In this document: positions 1-7,861 of the stretch, one piece after another
Numbering within the stretch: the stretch's first letter is position 1
Layout of the letters: every line of letters begins with the position of its first letter
Assembly: GCA_050013415.1 (NCBI GenBank)
Contig: JBEKFH010000010.1
Coordinates: 1 to 32,821 of the forward strand
Direction: 5' to 3'
From: Palsa-506 sp050013415
GTDB taxonomy: Bacteria > Actinomycetota > Actinomycetes > Streptosporangiales > Streptosporangiaceae
DNA length: 32,821 nt
Made by a program: the position numbers and the translations under genes
Notes under the pieces: generated by a model
Told to the model about the DNA's origin: nothing
The model's input: the letters and a program-made list of their open reading frames with translations, nothing else
The model's database searches: none

Positions 1-1167
1 CTGCTGGAGCCGTGGCTGGTGCTGTTCTGCCTGGCCGGCGCGGTCATCGTGTTCGACGGCGACAATCTGACCGGCAGCGGGCGGCGGCTGATCTGGGGCG
101 GCGTGGTGTTCGGCCTCGCCGGCGCAATACAGACCTGGGCGATCTTCCCGGTCGCGGTCATCCTCGCGCTCAGCCTGCCCAGGCCACGGCGGGCGCTGCG
201 GTACGCCGCGGGGGTGGCGATCGGCTTCCTCGTCCCGGTCCTGCCGTTCGCCGTCCTCGCCCCGAGGCGGTTCTACCAGGGCCTGGTGGTGGCGCAGATC
301 GGCTCGCGGGCGGGCTCGGCCCGGGTGGCGGACTCCTACCGGCTGCGGCAGATGCTCGGGCTGGTGTACGGCAGCGTGACCTCGCATGCCGAACTGGACG
401 CGATCGCGCTGGCGCTGGCGGTGGTCGTGCTCGCGATGCTGGCGGGCGCATCCCTGCTCACTCGCGCCCTGCCGCCGCCGCTTGAGTGGTTCGCGCTGGG
501 GTCCGCCGCGCTCGTGGTGGCGGCGTTCCTGTGGCCCGATCAGTTCCATTTCCACTTCGCGTCGTTCTTCGCGCCGTTCCTCGCGCTGTCCATTGCGCTG
601 CCGGCGTCCCGCCTGCTGGCGGGCGCCCAGTTCGCCGGCCAGGCCGCGCAGGCTGCCCCGGCCGCCGGCCCGGGCAGCTGGCCGGGGCGCCAGTGGCTGG
701 GGTGGTCGGTTACCGGCCTGGCGGGCGCGATCGTCATCGTGCTCACGGTGATCCAGGCCAACGGGGAGACTCACCTGGCGACGCACGCGGACCCGCCGGC
801 CGCCGCCGACCGGATCATCCCGCCCGGGGCATGCGTGCTGACCGACGAGGTGGCGTTCACCATCCTGGCCAACCGGTTCGTCTCGGACGTGCCCGGCTGC
901 TCGCTCATGGTCGACGGGCTCGGCACCGACCTCGCGCTGTCCCACGGCCTGAAGCCGTCCACCGGCGCGGGCAGGGTACCCGCCGTCGCCGCGGTCTGGA
1001 GCAGCGCGTTCGACCACGCGCAGTACGTCTGGCTGACTACCCTGAACGCGCGGCGGATACCCTGGACGCCCGCGCTCAGGGCCTACTTCAGCAAGGACTT
1101 CGTAGTGGTGCTCCGGGACGGCAGGCGCGACACGCTCTACGCGCGCAGGGGACTACGGCCGCGCTGA
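1..1167 (+). CDS. GT-C-like polytopic membrane protein, C-terminal part (5' end outside window)
   Basis: The reading frame is open from base 1, so the N-terminus lies outside the window; 388 residues are visible. They contain repeated hydrophobic segments and end in a soluble tail of about 125 residues (GACVLTDE, SDVPGCSLMVDG, AQYVWLT motifs). The gene downstream encodes a paralogue that matches along this whole length, and the copy visible there in full has the layout of a GT-C (ArnT/PMT-like) lipid-sugar-dependent glycosyltransferase. By that analogy this is probably a membrane glycosyltransferase that uses a polyprenyl-linked sugar and acts on the outer face of the membrane. Substrate is unknown. 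The stop codon overlaps the next start by one base (TGATG), which suggests translational coupling. Confidence 0.7.
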   Translation: MLEPWLVLFCLAGAVIVFDGDNLTGSGRRLIWGGVVFGLAGAIQTWAIFPVAVILALSLPRPRRALRYAAGVAIGFLVPVLPFAVLAPRRFYQGLVVAQIGSRAGSARVADSYRLRQMLGLVYGSVTSHAELDAIALALAVVVLAMLAGASLLTRALPPPLEWFALGSAALVVAAFLWPDQFHFHFASFFAPFLALSIALPASRLLAGAQFAGQAAQAAPAAGPGSWPGRQWLGWSVTGLAGAIVIVLTVIQANGETHLATHADPPAAADRIIPPGACVLTDEVAFTILANRFVSDVPGCSLMVDGLGTDLALSHGLKPSTGAGRVPAVAAVWSSAFDHAQYVWLTTLNARRIPWTPALRAYFSKDFVVVLRDGRRDTLYARRGLRPR

Positions 1168-2909
1168 TGGGACCGGGCGAGCAGGAGGCCGGCCGGGCAG
1201 CCGGCGTGAGCGGCACTGCCGCGCTGCCAGCGGCCGGGCCGCAGCGCGGCGTGCTGCAGGACGGCGTGCCGCAGGACGGCGTGCCGCAGGACGGCCCGGC
1301 GGGCGTCAGAGCTGGCCGCCGCCTCGTGCCGCGGACCCCGGCGGGCCTGATCATCACGGCGGCGACGCTGCTCGGCCTCGGGCTGCGGCTGTACCAGCTG
1401 GCCCGGCCGGGTCACCTGCTCGGCGTCACCGAGTACGACGACGGCGCGGACTTCGGCAGCGCGCTCCGCCTGATCGACGGCGTGATCCCCTACCGGGATT
1501 TCATCACCGTGCAGCCGCCGGGGATCACCCTGCTGATGGTCCCCGCCGCGGTGGTGTCCAAGCTCACCAGCACGGCCTGGGCGATGGCCGCCGGGAGGAT
1601 CCTGACGGTCATCGCTGGCGCCGCCGGGGTGCTGCTCGGCGGGCTGCTCGTGCGTCATCGCGGCACCCTCGCCGTGCTGGTGACGTGCGGGGTGCTGGCC
1701 GTCTATCCCGGCAGCGTGCAGTCAGCCCATACCGTGCTGCTGGAGCCGTGGCTGGTGCTGTTCTGCCTGGCCGGCACCGTCATCGCGTTCGACGGCGACA
1801 ACCTGGCCGGCAGCAGCTGGCGGCTCGCCTGGGGCGGCGCCGCGCTGGGTTTCGCCGGCGCGATCAAGGTCTGGGCCGTCATCCCGGTAGCGGTCATCGC
1901 GATAGTGAGCCTGCCCGGGCTCCGCCGGACGGCCCTGTTCCTGGCCGGGGTGGCGGCCGGCTTCGCCGTCCCCGTGCTGCCGTTCGCCGTCGCGGCCCCC
2001 CGCGCCCTCTATGACAGCGTGGTCGTTGCCCAGCTGACACGGACCGGCACCAGGACTCCGTTCTGGTTCCGGATCCAGGAGATGACAGGACTGACCGACG
2101 GCCATCCGGCGGATGCGGTGCTGGCGGCTGCGGCGGTGGCCGCCGTGGCGCTCACCGCCGGCGCGTGCGCCGGCGCCTGGCTGGTCACCCGGCGGCCGCC
2201 GCCGGCGCTCGAGGTGTTCGCGCTCGTCACGGCGGCGCTGGTGGTCGCTTCCTTCCTGCTGCCCGACGACTTCTATTACCACTACGCGGGGTTCCTGGCG
2301 CCGTTCCTCGCGCTGTCGCTGGCGCTGCCCGCCGGCCGGCTCCTGGACGCCGTCACCGGCTCGCGCTCCCGGGTTCCTGGGCAGCCTGGCTCGGCGGGCC
2401 GGCGGCCTGGCTGGGCGGGCCGGCGGCCTGGCTGGGCGGGTGCCCGGCTGGCGGTCGCGCTGACCGGGGCGGCGGGCCTGGTGATCGTGGTGCTCCCGTT
2501 CGCTGTTCCCCGGGCCGAGAACGCCCCGACGCCCGTGTACCCGGTGGCCGCAGTCAAGCGGGTCATCCCGGCCGGGGCGTGCGTGCTCACCGACCAGGAG
2601 TCGCTGCTCATCGCCTCGGACAGGTTCACCTCTGACGTGCCGGGCTGCTCGCTGATGGTGGACGCGACAGGCACCGACTACGTGCTCGGCCACGGCCGGA
2701 ACGGCCTCACGGCCGGCCGGGTGCCTGCCGTGGCCGCGGTGTGGCGCGCGGCGTTCGACGCCGCCCAGTACGTCTGGCTCACGCCCTACAACACCCTGCG
2801 GATCGCCTGGACGCCCGAACTCGAGGCCTACTTTCACCGGAATTTCACGCTGGCCCGCGGCCCCTGGGCACCGCTGAGCCTGTACGTCCGCAACGGCCTG
2901 CCCGGCTGA
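1167..2909 (+). CDS. GT-C-like polytopic membrane glycosyltransferase (tandem paralogue)
   Basis: 580 residues. The ATG is chosen because it overlaps the previous stop (TGATG). After a disordered N-terminus (about 1-55, with three QDGVP repeats), a first membrane helix at about 59-75 is followed by the loop motif EYDDG (89-93) and PYRDFITVQPPG (108-119). An acidic pair after helix 1 plus YRDF..PPG is typical of GT-C enzymes, which transfer sugars from polyprenyl carriers outside the membrane; this is family-level inference. Many further hydrophobic segments follow, then a soluble C-terminal domain with GACVLTD, SDVPGCSLMVD and AQYVWLT. A second low-complexity insert (WAGRRPG repeats, about residues 407-425) lies between the membrane part and the tail. 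Sugar and acceptor cannot be told. Confidence 0.75.
   Translation: MGPGEQEAGRAAGVSGTAALPAAGPQRGVLQDGVPQDGVPQDGPAGVRAGRRLVPRTPAGLIITAATLLGLGLRLYQLARPGHLLGVTEYDDGADFGSALRLIDGVIPYRDFITVQPPGITLLMVPAAVVSKLTSTAWAMAAGRILTVIAGAAGVLLGGLLVRHRGTLAVLVTCGVLAVYPGSVQSAHTVLLEPWLVLFCLAGTVIAFDGDNLAGSSWRLAWGGAALGFAGAIKVWAVIPVAVIAIVSLPGLRRTALFLAGVAAGFAVPVLPFAVAAPRALYDSVVVAQLTRTGTRTPFWFRIQEMTGLTDGHPADAVLAAAAVAAVALTAGACAGAWLVTRRPPPALEVFALVTAALVVASFLLPDDFYYHYAGFLAPFLALSLALPAGRLLDAVTGSRSRVPGQPGSAGRRPGWAGRRPGWAGARLAVALTGAAGLVIVVLPFAVPRAENAPTPVYPVAAVKRVIPAGACVLTDQESLLIASDRFTSDVPGCSLMVDATGTDYVLGHGRNGLTAGRVPAVAAVWRAAFDAAQYVWLTPYNTLRIAWTPELEAYFHRNFTLARGPWAPLSLYVRNGLPG
1250..1296 (+). repeat. 15-bp in-frame tandem repeat (QDGVP)
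   Basis: Three near-identical 15-bp units (cgtgccgcaggacgg) encode GVLQDGVPQDGVPQDG in the disordered N-terminus of the second GT-C protein. Confidence 0.85.
2383..2442 (+). repeat. 21-bp in-frame tandem repeat (GRRPGWA)
   Basis: Two full units and a partial unit of 21 bp encode AGRRPGWAGRRPGWAG between the last membrane block and the C-terminal domain. The upstream paralogue has a different linker at the same place (about 640-690), so the linker is a variable site. Confidence 0.8.
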
Positions 2910-2927
2910 CCGGCGATCTGCCGCGAT

Positions 2928-4310
2928 TCAGCTCTGAGCGAACGTCCGGATCACCAGCCCGGTGCGCGGCTTCGGCCCGAATGACGTCGACTTGCGCGGT
3001 ACTCGCTCGCCGTTCGCGGCCACCGCGTAGACATCCTCGGCGGTTAGCGGCGCGCAGATCACCGCGGTTCCGCCCGGTGCCTGATCGGCCGCCCGGACGG
3101 CCGCCGCCGCGTCGTTGTGCACGACCTGGACCGCGCGCTCGTCGTCAGGGATGCCCCAGACCCGCGCCAGCAGCAGCTCCTGCAGCACTGACGGCGCAAG
3201 CCCGCGCCAGCGGGGGGAGTATCCCGGCGGCATCGCGGCCTCGAGCTGCAGCGGGTCGGGGCCGCTCAGCAGGTGCGCCTCGCCGCCGCCTGCCACGAGG
3301 AACGCGGCGCCGCCGGCGGCGGCCGCGGTCAGCTCGCGCAGCGCGGCGGGCAGGTCCCGCGTCCCGCCCGGCATCGCCCGCACGCAGAACGCCCCCTTGG
3401 CCAGCTCCACGGCCGCCGCCGGCGCCAGCCGGGGGATGACCCGGTGGATCGCGCCGATCCGCGGCGGATACGCCGCCGAGTCGACCAGCAGGGCCAGCCC
3501 GTAATCCCACGGTCCCTGGCCATCACCCGCGCTCCGCCGGCGTTCCTGCAGCTGCCGGTAGGCGGCGTAGCGGTGGTGCCCGTCGGCGATCAGCGCCTGC
3601 CGCGGCGCCAGGTCGGCGGCCACGGCGGCGATCTGGCCCGCGTCGGTCACCGCCCAGAGCCGGTGCGACGTGCCATCCTCGGTCAGCGCCTCCAGCAGCG
3701 GCTCGCGGTCAGCCGCGACCTCCTCGACCAGCCGCGTCGCGTAGCCGGCCGCGCTGCCGTCGCTGGCCGCGTTCCCGTCGCCGGCCGCACTTCTGTCGTA
3801 GAGCAGGAAGATCGGCTCAAGATTCGCGCCGGTGACCTCCATCAGCCGCCGCCGCCCGATCACCGGGCCGGGCATCACGTCCTCGTGCGGCAGGATGATC
3901 CCGGCGGCCGGCGGGACCAGGCGCACGGCGCCGATCAGTCCGCGCTGCGTCGCGCCGGCCGCGGACTGCTCGTACACGTACAGCCCCGGAACCGGGTCCG
4001 GCACCAGGACTCGCTGCCGCTGCCAGTCGCGCAGGGCGACCGCGGCGGCCTGGTAGCTGTCGTCCGGCAGCCCGGCCGCCGTCCGCGGCAGGATCAGCCT
4101 GACCACGTTGTGCGGGTCCGCCGCGATCAGGTCGTCCTCAACGTCGCGCCCGATCACGTCGTACGGTGGTGAGGTGACCTCGGCGAGACCGCTCACCCGC
4201 CCGGCGGCGTAACGCACGCCGCGAAACGGCGCCAGCACGAGACCGGAGCGCCCGGGAGCCGACGGCGCCCGCGCCCCCGCGGGCTCGCTGCCGGACGGAA
4301 GGATCTGCAC
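2928..4310 (-). CDS. DUF1015 family protein
   Basis: DUF1015 family, function not established. Visible signatures are LVLAPFRGVRY near the N-terminus, SPPYDVIG just after it, the highly conserved LIADGHHRYAAY in the middle, and YGLALLVDS. With the GTG at 4310 the protein has 460 residues, close to the family's usual size of somewhat over 400. The frame stays open upstream to 4481, but those extra residues are low-complexity and would overlap the divergent HAD gene, so GTG 4310 is preferred. No Shine-Dalgarno sequence precedes it, so a leaderless start or another nearby start is possible. A short variable stretch (DGNAASDGSAAG, about 3755-3790) is inserted mid-protein. The gene is convergent with the GT-C gene, 18 bases apart, with no visible hairpin. 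From memory, DUF1015 next to a HAD-IIA gene is a common actinobacterial arrangement. Confidence 0.85.
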   Translation of the reverse strand: MQILPSGSEPAGARAPSAPGRSGLVLAPFRGVRYAAGRVSGLAEVTSPPYDVIGRDVEDDLIAADPHNVVRLILPRTAAGLPDDSYQAAAVALRDWQRQRVLVPDPVPGLYVYEQSAAGATQRGLIGAVRLVPPAAGIILPHEDVMPGPVIGRRRLMEVTGANLEPIFLLYDRSAAGDGNAASDGSAAGYATRLVEEVAADREPLLEALTEDGTSHRLWAVTDAGQIAAVAADLAPRQALIADGHHRYAAYRQLQERRRSAGDGQGPWDYGLALLVDSAAYPPRIGAIHRVIPRLAPAAAVELAKGAFCVRAMPGGTRDLPAALRELTAAAAGGAAFLVAGGGEAHLLSGPDPLQLEAAMPPGYSPRWRGLAPSVLQELLLARVWGIPDDERAVQVVHNDAAAAVRAADQAPGGTAVICAPLTAEDVYAVAANGERVPRKSTSFGPKPRTGLVIRTFAQS

Positions 4311-4431
4311 ATATGTCAGAAGCACCGAGCGGCGGCAGGGATTCCCGGCCGGGCGAGGATCCGCCCGCGGCGAGTTCCAGCGACCTCCGCATCGCCCTCC
4401 GCAGCCGGTCACGCGATGAAGGAAAATTCTC

Positions 4432-5523
4432 ATGACGCCGAACGCAGCCTCCGGGGCAACCGTCGCCAGCCACCGCGCCATGCCGTCGGCGCAGGCCCCG
4501 CGCGGATCCGCGCGTCCGCTCAGCGGTGTCTACGATGTCGCGCTGCTCGACCTCGACGGGGTCGTGTACCTCGGCGGCGGGCCAGTTCCCGGCGCGCCGG
4601 AGGCACTGCGGGAAGCTGCGGCGCGCGGCATGCGGCTCGCCTTCGTCACCAACAACGCGTCCCGCACGCCCGCGGCCGTCGCCGCTCAGCTCGTCCGGCT
4701 CGGCGTGCCGGCCGCCGCCGGTGACGTGGTGACATCAGGGCAGGCGGCGGCGCGGCTGCTGGCGGAGCGGCTGCCGCCAGGCGCCCGCGTCCTCGTCGTC
4801 GGCGGGAACGCCTTGCGAATCGCGCTGCGCGAACGCGGCCTCCGCCCCGTCTCCGCCGCCGCCGAGCGGCCTGCGGCCGTGGTCCAGGGGTTCTCCCCTG
4901 ACCTCAGTTACGCGCTGCTCGCCGAGGGCGCGCTGGCGATCGCCCGGGGCGCCGTGTTCGTCGCGTCCAACACCGACGTCACCCTGCCGACCGCGCGGGG
5001 GATCGAGATGGGCAACGGCTCGCTGGTGCAGGCGATCGTCACCGCGACCGGCCAGTCGCCCCTGGTGGCGGGCAAGCCGGAGCCGCCGCTGCACGCCGAG
5101 GCGATGGACCGCACCGGCGCAAAACGGCCGCTGGTGGTCGGCGACCGGCTGGATACCGACATCGAGGGCGCGGTCCGGGCCGGCGTCCCCAGCATGCTCG
5201 TGCTGACCGGAGTGTCCCGCCCTGCCGACGTGGTGCTCGCGCCGCCGGGCCGGCGGCCCTCCTATCTGGCCGCCGGCCTGGCCGGGCTGCTCGAGCCGCA
5301 CCCGGAGGTGACAGCCGCGGAAGGGGCCGAAGGGGCGGAAGGGGCGGCGCGCTGCGGGGGGTGGACGGCGCGGCTTGACGAGGACGCCGGGCGGCTGGTG
5401 CTGGCTGGCGCGGGGGAGCCGATGGACGGGCTCCGCGCGCTGTGCGGCGCCGCCTGGCCGGCCGGAACGATCACTGCGGAGATGGCCCGGTCGGCTCTCG
5501 CGCAACTCGGCTTCGCCGACTGA
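4432..5523 (+). CDS. HAD-IIA family phosphatase
   Basis: 363 residues. The ATG at 4432 has a good ribosome binding site (GAAGGA, 4418-4423). HAD motif I is DLDGVVY (Asp40 nucleophile, Asp42), motif II is FVTNN (Thr73), the conserved Lys215 is in AGKPEPP, and the Mg-binding motif GDRLDTDIEGA has Asp238 and Asp243. The cap between motifs II and III fits the NagD/HAD-IIA group. A C-terminal extension of about 60 residues follows a small GAEGAEGAA repeat (5321-5349); such an extension is usual in actinobacterial members. The Mycobacterium tuberculosis member beside tlyA, Rv1692, has been described as a glycerol-3-phosphate phosphatase, so phospholipid or glycerol phosphate turnover is the best guess. 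Substrate is not fixed by sequence. Confidence 0.87.
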   Translation: MTPNAASGATVASHRAMPSAQAPRGSARPLSGVYDVALLDLDGVVYLGGGPVPGAPEALREAAARGMRLAFVTNNASRTPAAVAAQLVRLGVPAAAGDVVTSGQAAARLLAERLPPGARVLVVGGNALRIALRERGLRPVSAAAERPAAVVQGFSPDLSYALLAEGALAIARGAVFVASNTDVTLPTARGIEMGNGSLVQAIVTATGQSPLVAGKPEPPLHAEAMDRTGAKRPLVVGDRLDTDIEGAVRAGVPSMLVLTGVSRPADVVLAPPGRRPSYLAAGLAGLLEPHPEVTAAEGAEGAEGAARCGGWTARLDEDAGRLVLAGAGEPMDGLRALCGAAWPAGTITAEMARSALAQLGFAD

Positions 5524-5543
5524 GATCAGCCATGGCCTGACAA

Positions 5544-5600
5544 CAGCCGTGGCCTGGCTGGCAGCCGCCGACTTGCGTCAGCCGTGGCCTGGCTGGCAGC
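5544..5600. repeat. 22-bp direct repeat duplicating the 3' end of the glycosylase gene
   Basis: The same 22 bases occur at 5544-5565 and 5579-5600, 35 bases apart. The right copy is the last coding stretch of the minus-strand glycosylase; the left copy is beyond its stop codon. This looks like a short tandem duplication of the gene's end. No stable terminator hairpin is obvious between the two convergent genes. Confidence 0.8.
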
Positions 5601-6534
5601 GCGGGCACCAGAAGGTGACCCGCTCCCGCAGTTCCTCGCCCTGGTCGGCGGCGCGGATCGTGGTGCCGCAGCGCCTGCACGGCCGGCCGCGCCTGCCGTA
5701 GACCCAGTTCTCCTCGCCGCGCCTGGCGCTGCCGGTGGTGATGTGACCGTTGCGGTTCTTGTTGGCGTCCAGCAGCCGCCGGGCCAGGCTCACCAGGGCC
5801 TCAAGGCCGTCCGTGTTCCCCGCGCCGGCTGTGCTCCCCGGGCCGGCTGTGCTCCCCGGGCCGGCCGTGTTTCCCGGGCCGGCCGTGTTTCCCGGGCCGG
5901 CCGTGTTTCCCGGGCCGTCCGTGTTCCCCGCGCCGGCCGTGTTTCCCGCACTGGCCGTGTTTCCCGCACTGGCCGTGTTTCCCGTGCCGCCCACCGGCCG
6001 CCACGGGCTGACCCCGCGCAGGAACAGCACCTCGCACTTATACACGTTGCCGATCCCGGCCAGGTTGCGCTGGTCAAGCAGGGCCTCGCCGATGGGTCGC
6101 GCCGGGTCCTGCCGAAGGCGGCGCACCGCCTCGGCGCTGTCCCAGTCCGGCCCGAGCAGATCCGGGCCGAGATGACCGACCACGAGATCCTCGTTCTCGC
6201 TGGGTATGACCTGCACCATCGCGAGCAGGTACCCGACGGCCTGCCACGCCTGGTTCGCGAGCACGAGCCTGACCCGGTGGTCCCTCGGCGGCGGGCCGCC
6301 GGCCGGCCGGATCCGCCAGGAGCCGTCCATCCGCAGGTGCGAGTGCACCGTCCGGCCGCTGTCGGTGCGGATCAGCAGGTGCTTTCCGCGCGACACGGCA
6401 GCGGTGACCACGCTCCCGGTCAGGTCGGCAGCGGCGAACCGGGGGACGCGGAAATCGCTGCGGGTGAGTACCCGGCCCGCCAGCGCCTGGTCCAGCTGGC
6501 GCGCCGTCCGCCACACCACGTCACCCTCGGGCAC
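5578..6534 (-). CDS. Fpg/Nei family DNA glycosylase/AP lyase (endonuclease VIII-like)
   Basis: Base-excision repair enzyme that removes oxidised bases and nicks the abasic site. The frame stays open to 6768, but GTG 6534 is chosen because it gives MPEGD: Pro2, exposed after Met removal, is the catalytic nucleophile and Glu3 the second catalytic residue in this family. ATG 6537 would place Val before Pro. Lys51 (SRGKHLL), a helix-two-turn-helix (QRNLAGIGNVYKCE, about 155-168) and a C-terminal zinc finger (Cys286, Cys289, Cys310, Cys313) are all present. Length is 318, against about 260-290 usually; the excess is a GNTAGP repeat insert at about 183-243, between the H2TH and the following helix. 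The sequence reads as functional. Substrate preference (Nei or Fpg type) is not certain. Confidence 0.88.
   Translation of the reverse strand: MPEGDVVWRTARQLDQALAGRVLTRSDFRVPRFAAADLTGSVVTAAVSRGKHLLIRTDSGRTVHSHLRMDGSWRIRPAGGPPPRDHRVRLVLANQAWQAVGYLLAMVQVIPSENEDLVVGHLGPDLLGPDWDSAEAVRRLRQDPARPIGEALLDQRNLAGIGNVYKCEVLFLRGVSPWRPVGGTGNTASAGNTASAGNTAGAGNTDGPGNTAGPGNTAGPGNTAGPGSTAGPGSTAGAGNTDGLEALVSLARRLLDANKNRNGHITTGSARRGEENWVYGRRGRPCRRCGTTIRAADQGEELRERVTFWCPRCQPGHG
5806..5988 (-). repeat. 18-bp in-frame tandem repeat inside the glycosylase (GNTAGP, about 10 units)
   Basis: About ten 18-bp units with the core gggccggccgtgtttccc encode GNTAxx hexapeptides (GNTASA, GNTAGP, GSTAGP, GNTDGL). Three adjacent GNTAGP units are nearly identical at DNA level, which points to recent expansion. 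Confidence 0.92.
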
Positions 6535-6551
6535 CATCCCAGCATCGCACC

Positions 6552-6639
6552 GCCGCGCCCTCCCCGTGCCGCGCCCTCCCCGTGCCGCGCCCTCCCCGTG
6601 CCGCGTCCTCCCCGTGCCGCGTCCTCCCCGTGCCGCGTC
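6552..6639. repeat. 16-bp intergenic tandem repeat, 5 copies plus partial
   Basis: Unit gccgcgccctccccgt begins at 6552, 6568, 6584, 6600 and 6616, with a partial copy from 6632. Units 4-5 share a c-to-t change. Sixteen is not a multiple of three, in keeping with a non-coding tract. On the minus strand each unit contains GGGGAGGG, a purine-rich run resembling a ribosome binding site, 18 bases before the glycosylase start. Confidence 0.92.
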
Positions 6640-6672
6640 ACCGTCGTTCGTTCGCGGCCCATCCTCAATGGC

Positions 6673-6720
6673 GTGGTTGGGACTGCACTGCTGATACAGC
6701 AGCAGTGGAGGGACAACGAC
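6673..6720. repeat. 48-bp palindromic dispersed element, copy 1
   Basis: Left arm 6673-6693, six-base loop atacag, right arm 6700-6720. Arms pair at 16 of 21 positions, with a perfect inner CACTGCTG stem. The first 19 bases are identical to the element at 23057. It lies between divergent genes, so it is not a simple terminator. It resembles a REP- or MITE-like palindrome. Confidence 0.75.
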
Positions 6721-6855
6721 GCTATTGAAAGTCAGGAGCTTGAGCGCTTTCGGCGTCCCAGCAGCCACTTGAAGCTCATCTGCATCAGGAGCTATCCGCG
6801 CTGAGACGGAAATCGCGGTGGTCGCAATGTCGGAGGGTCCTGCCAGCCTTGGCGC

Positions 6856-7815
6856 ATGGGACGGATAGCCACATTCGATCGCGCCGCCTTAGCCCACCTG
6901 CTGGCGAAGCAGGACGGCGTCGTCGCGCGACAGCAGATTGCCCGCTGCGCCATGAGTGAGGGGGCGATGCGGCACCGGATCAGGCCGGGCGGCCCCTGGC
7001 AGGTGCTGCTTCCTGGCATCTACCTGAGTTCGACTGGCACGCCAACCGCCGCCCAGCGGCAGATGGCCGGGGTGCTGTTCGGCGGGCCGCTCAGCGTGAT
7101 CACTGGTCCGGCGGCCCTGGCGCTGCACGGCATCCGGCCCTCAGATGACGAGATGGTTGATGTGCTCGTGCCCCTGACGCTCAGGCGGCAGAACGTCGCG
7201 TTTCTCCGGCTGCACCGCACTTCCGACATGCCGGGGCTGATATTTCCGGTCGGTCAGCTGCGTTTCGCGCCCCCCGCACGGGCGGTGGCCGACACGGTCC
7301 GTGGGCTGGCGAGCATCGAAGACGTCCGGGCCGTCGTCGCCGCCGCGGTGCAGCGAGGCAAGGCCGTCGTCTGGCATCTGGCCGCGGAACTTGAGCGTGG
7401 GCCTGTCCACGGCTCGGCCCTTTTCCGGCTTGCGTTGTCCGAGGTCGCCGAAGGCGTCAGATCATCCGCCGAGGCTGATCTGCGAACGCTGATCAAGCGT
7501 GCCCGGCTGCCGGAGCCGATCTTCAATCCGCGCCTCTTCGCGGGCAACGCGTTCCTCGGGTCGCCCGATGCCTGGTGGCCGGACGCCGGAGTGGCGGGAG
7601 AGGTCGATTCCCGCGAATGGCACCTCTCCCCGCAGGACTGGGAGCGGACTCTCGCCAGGCAGACGCGGATGAGCGCCCGAGGGATCATCGTCCTGCACTT
7701 CACGCCCCGCCAGGTACGGCTGGGGCCCCGCGCTGTGGCGGAAGAGATCCGCTCGGCGCTCCAGGCCGGCCGCGGCCGCCCGGCACTCAGGATCCAGGCC
7801 CGCCCGGCCCGGTGA
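6856..7815 (+). CDS. AbiEi-antitoxin-like N-terminus with DUF559/Vsr-like C-terminus
   Basis: 319 residues. The N-terminal 60 residues (DRAALAHLLAKQDGVVARQQIARCAMSEGAMRHRI...GVYLS-like LLPGIYLSS) form a winged-helix region like those called type IV AbiEi antitoxin domains. The middle (VITGPAALALHGI) also matches that layout. The C-terminus has PDAWWPDAGVAGEVDSREWH (about 236-256) and then IIVLHFTPRQV, the D...ExD pattern of the DUF559/very-short-patch-repair nuclease-like fold. No AbiEii nucleotidyltransferase toxin is adjacent; the next gene is an SCP2 protein. Such solitary genes are common in actinomycetes and their role is not known to me. No clear ribosome binding site is visible before the ATG, so the start is less certain. 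Confidence 0.7.
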   Translation: MGRIATFDRAALAHLLAKQDGVVARQQIARCAMSEGAMRHRIRPGGPWQVLLPGIYLSSTGTPTAAQRQMAGVLFGGPLSVITGPAALALHGIRPSDDEMVDVLVPLTLRRQNVAFLRLHRTSDMPGLIFPVGQLRFAPPARAVADTVRGLASIEDVRAVVAAAVQRGKAVVWHLAAELERGPVHGSALFRLALSEVAEGVRSSAEADLRTLIKRARLPEPIFNPRLFAGNAFLGSPDAWWPDAGVAGEVDSREWHLSPQDWERTLARQTRMSARGIIVLHFTPRQVRLGPRAVAEEIRSALQAGRGRPALRIQARPAR

Positions 7816-7861
7816 TCGACTGCTGGCCCCCGGCCTGCGATAGAACATGCCGGCCGGCGGG

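Larger units (their letters stand above)
6535..6855. other. Divergent intergenic region with tandem repeat and palindrome
   Basis: 321 bases between the glycosylase start (minus) and the AbiEi-like gene (plus). It holds a 16-bp tandem repeat (6552-6639), a 48-bp imperfect palindrome (6673-6720), and about 130 bases of lower GC with no recognisable gene or clear promoter hexamers. Confidence 0.75.

Noticed and set aside
1722..2837. 371-codon minus-strand frame opposite the second GT-C gene
   Set aside because: Low-complexity Arg/Gly/Glu-rich shadow with no domain or ribosome binding site.
5584..6804. 406-codon plus-strand frame opposite the glycosylase
   Set aside because: Antisense to a gene with complete catalytic motifs; its repetitive segment is only the complement of the GNTAGP repeat.
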